From NCBI GenBank assembly GCA_002350445.1, contig DEEV01000127.1, positions 20,378 to 29,515 on the forward strand: a stretch of 9,138 nt of DNA, read 5' to 3'. The stretch comes from Treponema sp. UBA2869 (GTDB lineage Bacteria > Spirochaetota > Spirochaetia > Treponematales > Treponemataceae). The notes under the pieces are model-generated. The model did not search any database and had not been told where the DNA came from. It worked only from the letters and a program-made list of their open reading frames with translations. Shown here in pieces: positions 6,645 to 9,138 of the stretch (within the stretch, counting starts at the first letter, position 1; each line of letters starts with the position of its first letter). The translations under genes were made by a program, and so were the position numbers.

Positions 6645-8717
6645 TTAGCGAACAAGCTTATTCTTTCCGTTTTGTTTTCCCTGTGCAACTTTTTTTACAA
6701 CATCATCAACAAGAATTTCAGGCTCAAGCCCTTTATGATAAGCAGAAACAGAAACGGTTGCTGTAACATCAATAATTGCTTCATGGAATAAAATCGGGTC
6801 GCGTTCAATTTCGCGTCTTACACGTTCTGCACAACCTGCAGCTACATCTGCATTACAATCAAGAAGAATCATAAACTGATCACACTTCCAGCGGAAAACC
6901 TTATCATTACGTTTAAGACAACGCGTTATAATTGTTGCAACTTCCTTAAGCAGATTGTTTGCACATTCACGACCATAAATTTCGTTTACATGCTTAAAAT
7001 CATCAAGGTCTACAAGCAGCAGAGTAAGAGGCTTGTTTTGCAAATTTGAATAATCAATAGTCTGAATAAGATTCTTGTGAAACTTGCGTCCGTTCAATGC
7101 AAAAGTTACGCTGTCTATATCTGAAAATAAAAGGAAGCGGTCGATTGAAAAAATTGAGAACGAAATCATAAGTACAAAAAATATAAGAATGATAAGGAAA
7201 AAGGCGGAATAATCATGAATCATTTTTGGAATTGAAAAATCAAGTGTTCCGGTAATGTAATTTGTAATTAAAACAGGAATTTTTGTCTTGTCAAAATTTC
7301 CTATGCCAACATTTAAAATATGAAGAAGCGGAAGCTCGGAACGTTTTACAGAAAAACACAGATTTGCCGGTTCGCTCAGAATTATGCTTTTTATGCGCTT
7401 AAAATCGCGTTTTGGCCACGCAGAAGCCTGATAATTGCTTATAACGCCAGAATCAATTTCGCCGCTTCGTATAGCCTGCAGCAGGACTTTACAATTATCA
7501 AACTCGGTAAGCTTTGCATTCGGATATTTATTGCGCACATAATTATACGCAAAAGAACAATTCTTAAGAATTCCCATACGGCGAAGTTTTGAAGGACCAT
7601 AGTTTCCAATGTAAAAGATTGAAAGATTTGTTGAAATAAAAGAATCTGTCTGATGAATTCCCGAATTTTCAGAAGAATAAAGGTCTTCGTAAGATGGGAA
7701 AGAAAAATCAATATCATTATTTATAAGGGCAGCCTCTAACTGTTCACGAGTCTGGTAAAATTTATACTGAAAATCAACTCCAGGAATATCAAAGAGTGTA
7801 CGCAGATTTTCAAGGAAATCCCTTACAAGCCCTACCGTGCAGCTGTTTTTTAAATCATAATCAGAAAAAGGAAGATAGTTTTTAAGACAGCCAACTTTAA
7901 TAACTCTGTGAACCGAAAGCCATGAATTTTCTTCGTCAGAAAATTTGCGTGAAAGTTTAATTTCTGAAAAGTAACGGTTATACAATTCTGGATTAAAAAA
8001 CGGATTATCCGAATAAAGCTTTAGCAAAGCAGATTCGAGCTCTAAAAAAAGGTCTTCGCGATTTTTGTTTACTGCAAGATAGAAATTTGAAGAACAAAGT
8101 TTTATGGCAGGTTTCCAGTTGTATATATTTATAAGATTTGTTTCAACAATAGCATCATATTTTCCGTTAGAAAAATCATTATAACGCTTAATATCGTCAT
8201 CAGAAGGAACAATCGTACAATTAATTTTATTTTCTGATATAAAATCATTTATTAACTGTAAATAGTATTCAGTGTTACTCAGGCAGATTGTCTTTCCTTC
8301 AAGTGATTTTGGATCGCTTGTAATGCCGGAAGTTTCATCACGCACATAAATAAAATAGGTTTCTGTTCCCATAGGAAAACTTGGAAATCTTGCATAAGAT
8401 TCGCGTTCTTTTGTATAAGAAAGGTCAACAAGAATATCTATTTTACCTTCCCGGAATGCATTGGTAAGCACAGTCCAGTCGCCGTACATGTAATCATATT
8501 CCCAGCCTGTATAACCGGAAATTTTCTGAAGATATTCATAAGCATAGCCGCCTTTAGGATCATCGGGAGTAAGTCCTCGCATAAATCCGTCATTTACAGC
8601 TATATAGCCACATTTTACTTTTTTTGGCTTTGAATTTGCACAAAGAATAAAACTGAATGCGAAAAAAAATAAAAATAACTGTATGAGCTTTTTGGATGCA
8701 TTTTTTTTGAAATACAT
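6645..8717 (-). CDS. Membrane sensor: two tandem periplasmic solute-binding domains plus a degenerate GGDEF domain
   Basis: A 690-aa membrane signalling protein. Residues 1-27 are a signal peptide or anchor. Two family-3 solute-binding (PBPb-like) modules follow, about 33-255 and 272-495. Module 1 includes a typical LEGKTICLSNTEYY segment (139-152). A transmembrane helix (about 504-524) leads to a cytoplasmic GGDEF domain (about 530-690). That domain keeps the family scaffold: LLLVDLDDFKHVNEIYG (567-582, metal-site Asp) and a terminal GKNKL. However, the active-site signature is KCDQF (611-615) in place of GGDEF, and the upstream RxxD inhibitory site reads KRND. Ligand sensing in the periplasm is expected. 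Cyclic-di-GMP synthesis is doubtful, and the domain may instead bind nucleotide or partners. The start is set by an extended -10 TATAAT 7 nt upstream. It is followed by nadE after 27 nt. The ligand is unknown; SBP-3 domains often bind amino acids. Confidence 0.88.
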   Translation of the reverse strand: MYFKKNASKKLIQLFLFFFAFSFILCANSKPKKVKCGYIAVNDGFMRGLTPDDPKGGYAYEYLQKISGYTGWEYDYMYGDWTVLTNAFREGKIDILVDLSYTKERESYARFPSFPMGTETYFIYVRDETSGITSDPKSLEGKTICLSNTEYYLQLINDFISENKINCTIVPSDDDIKRYNDFSNGKYDAIVETNLINIYNWKPAIKLCSSNFYLAVNKNREDLFLELESALLKLYSDNPFFNPELYNRYFSEIKLSRKFSDEENSWLSVHRVIKVGCLKNYLPFSDYDLKNSCTVGLVRDFLENLRTLFDIPGVDFQYKFYQTREQLEAALINNDIDFSFPSYEDLYSSENSGIHQTDSFISTNLSIFYIGNYGPSKLRRMGILKNCSFAYNYVRNKYPNAKLTEFDNCKVLLQAIRSGEIDSGVISNYQASAWPKRDFKRIKSIILSEPANLCFSVKRSELPLLHILNVGIGNFDKTKIPVLITNYITGTLDFSIPKMIHDYSAFFLIILIFFVLMISFSIFSIDRFLLFSDIDSVTFALNGRKFHKNLIQTIDYSNLQNKPLTLLLVDLDDFKHVNEIYGRECANNLLKEVATIITRCLKRNDKVFRWKCDQFMILLDCNADVAAGCAERVRREIERDPILFHEAIIDVTATVSVSAYHKGLEPEILVDDVVKKVAQGKQNGKNKLVR

Positions 8718-8724
8718 ACCTAAA

Positions 8725-8733
8725 ATTATAACA
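8725..8733 (-). promoter_or_regulatory. Extended -10 promoter of the sensor gene
   Basis: The minus strand reads TGTTATAAT: a perfect TATAAT (8725-8730) with a TGn extension. It ends 7 nt before the sensor ATG. A weak TTGTTT -35 lies 19 bp further upstream. The expected transcription start falls on or next to the ATG, predicting a leaderless mRNA. AGG lies 1 nt from the ATG, too close for a normal ribosome site. Confidence 0.6.
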
Positions 8734-8780
8734 CATACAGTTATTTTTTAAACAAGAATTTTTTCTATGACTTTACACAT

Positions 8781-8792
8781 GCCTTTAAAGGC
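8781..8792. repeat. 12-bp perfect palindrome between clpB and the sensor gene
   Basis: GCCTTTAAAGGC reads identically on both strands, in the 109-bp gap between the clpB stop and the sensor start. It could be an operator half-site pair or a small hairpin that helps end clpB transcription. The minus strand has no T tract directly after it, so it is a poor intrinsic terminator. Apart from this and the sensor promoter, I see nothing in the gap. Confidence 0.35.
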
Positions 8793-8826
8793 TTATTTAT
8801 ATGTACCTTTTCCTGGCGAAGTTAGC

Positions 8827-9138
8827 TTAGCGCGCAAAAACAAGCTGCGAACCGTCAAAATGAACTTTTATTGCATCGCCATCTTTTACAGTTCCGGCAA
8901 GAAGTTCGCGGGCAAGCGTGTTTTCCACATAAGTTTGAATTGCACGTTTAACCGGTCGGGCGCCCATTGCAGGGTCATAGCCTTTTTCGCAGAGAAAATC
9001 CATAGCGCTCTGGTCAAAGTCCAAAGTGATTTTGCGATCTGCAAGGCGGCTCTGAACGCGGTCAAGCTGAAGCTTTATAATTGAACTGATGTGTTCCTTA
9101 CCGAGCTGACCGAACATTACAATTTCGTCGATGCGGTT
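8827..9138 (-). CDS. clpB: ATP-dependent chaperone ClpB, C-terminal fragment (cut by window edge)
   Basis: The last 103 codons of ClpB, the AAA+ disaggregase that works with DnaK to rescue aggregated proteins in the cytoplasm. The open frame runs off the right edge; the first visible residues are NRIDEIVMF, and the ATG at 9117 is internal. The fragment aligns by eye along its whole length with the ClpB D2 small domain. Matching segments include GKEHISSIIKLQL, GYDPAMGARPVKRAIQ (with the sensor-2 Arg in GARP), VENTLARELLAG, and a short beta-rich end VFAR. The stop is TAA. The rest of the gene lies beyond 9138, so full length and integrity cannot be judged. No strong terminator follows it. Confidence 0.93.
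   Translation of the reverse strand, partial: NRIDEIVMFGQLGKEHISSIIKLQLDRVQSRLADRKITLDFDQSAMDFLCEKGYDPAMGARPVKRAIQTYVENTLARELLAGTVKDGDAIKVHFDGSQLVFAR

Noticed and set aside
6645..8717. Active diguanylate cyclase
   Set aside because: The signature is KCDQF, lacking both glycines and the acidic fourth residue, so catalytic activity should not be assumed.
8642..8717. Lipoprotein signal in the sensor N-terminus (Cys26)
   Set aside because: The residues before Cys26 (FIL) do not fit a lipobox, even a relaxed spirochaetal one, because the -1 position is Leu.
8767..9084. Plus-strand open frame of 105 codons across the clpB end
   Set aside because: It is antisense to clpB, whose conserved residues (GYDP, GARPVKR) clearly set the coding strand, and its translation has no recognisable features.
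9115..9117. ATG as the start of a short 96-aa gene at the right edge
   Set aside because: The frame continues upstream to the window edge as NRIDEIV, which matches ClpB, so this Met is internal and the gene is partial.

Overview
The window is moderately AT-rich bacterial chromosome, tightly packed, with almost no intergenic space. My best guess is a Treponema-like spirochaete. This rests on overall protein resemblance: a class A PBP with a C-terminal cysteine module, a small secreted barrel-like protein, a periplasmic-sensor GGDEF protein, and AT-rich coding throughout. It is an inference and was not tested by any search. I see no phage, IS, CRISPR, tRNA or rRNA signal, and codon use looks uniform.

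Layout. Positions 1-43 hold the end of an upstream transcription unit, closed by a clear intrinsic terminator. A plus-strand unit follows from about 194 to 3739. It holds a class A penicillin-binding protein (PBP1A type), a small ParB/Noc-type nucleotide-pocket protein with an amphipathic tail and no DNA-binding domain, and a small secreted barrel-like protein. The gaps are 14 and 7 nt, so it looks like a three-gene envelope operon. It meets a minus-strand block head-on with a single base between the stop codons. In its own transcriptional direction that block is: clpB (3' end only, cut by the window's right edge), a 109-bp gap with a promoter, a transmembrane tandem-SBP/GGDEF sensor with a degenerate GGDEF signature, nadE (glutamine-dependent NAD+ synthetase), and rlmJ (23S rRNA A2030 methyltransferase). 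The gaps from sensor to nadE (27 nt) and nadE to rlmJ (21 nt) suggest co-transcription, with a possible extra promoter just before nadE.

Two layers of translation signal stand out. The internal genes parB-like and rlmJ have Shine-Dalgarno sequences (GGAGG, GGAG). The three genes that could lead a transcript (PBP1A, the sensor, nadE) lack a convincing one. Each of these has a -10-like hexamer (TATAAT, TATAAT, TAGAAT) ending only 6-7 nt before an ATG, which predicts leaderless mRNAs. For PBP1A this also argues for a start at 194 rather than at the more upstream GTG at 155.

Most of the window is housekeeping: cell wall, NAD, rRNA modification and proteostasis. The best candidates for something little described are the ParB-like protein behind the PBP gene, the degenerate GGDEF sensor, and the leaderless-start pattern.
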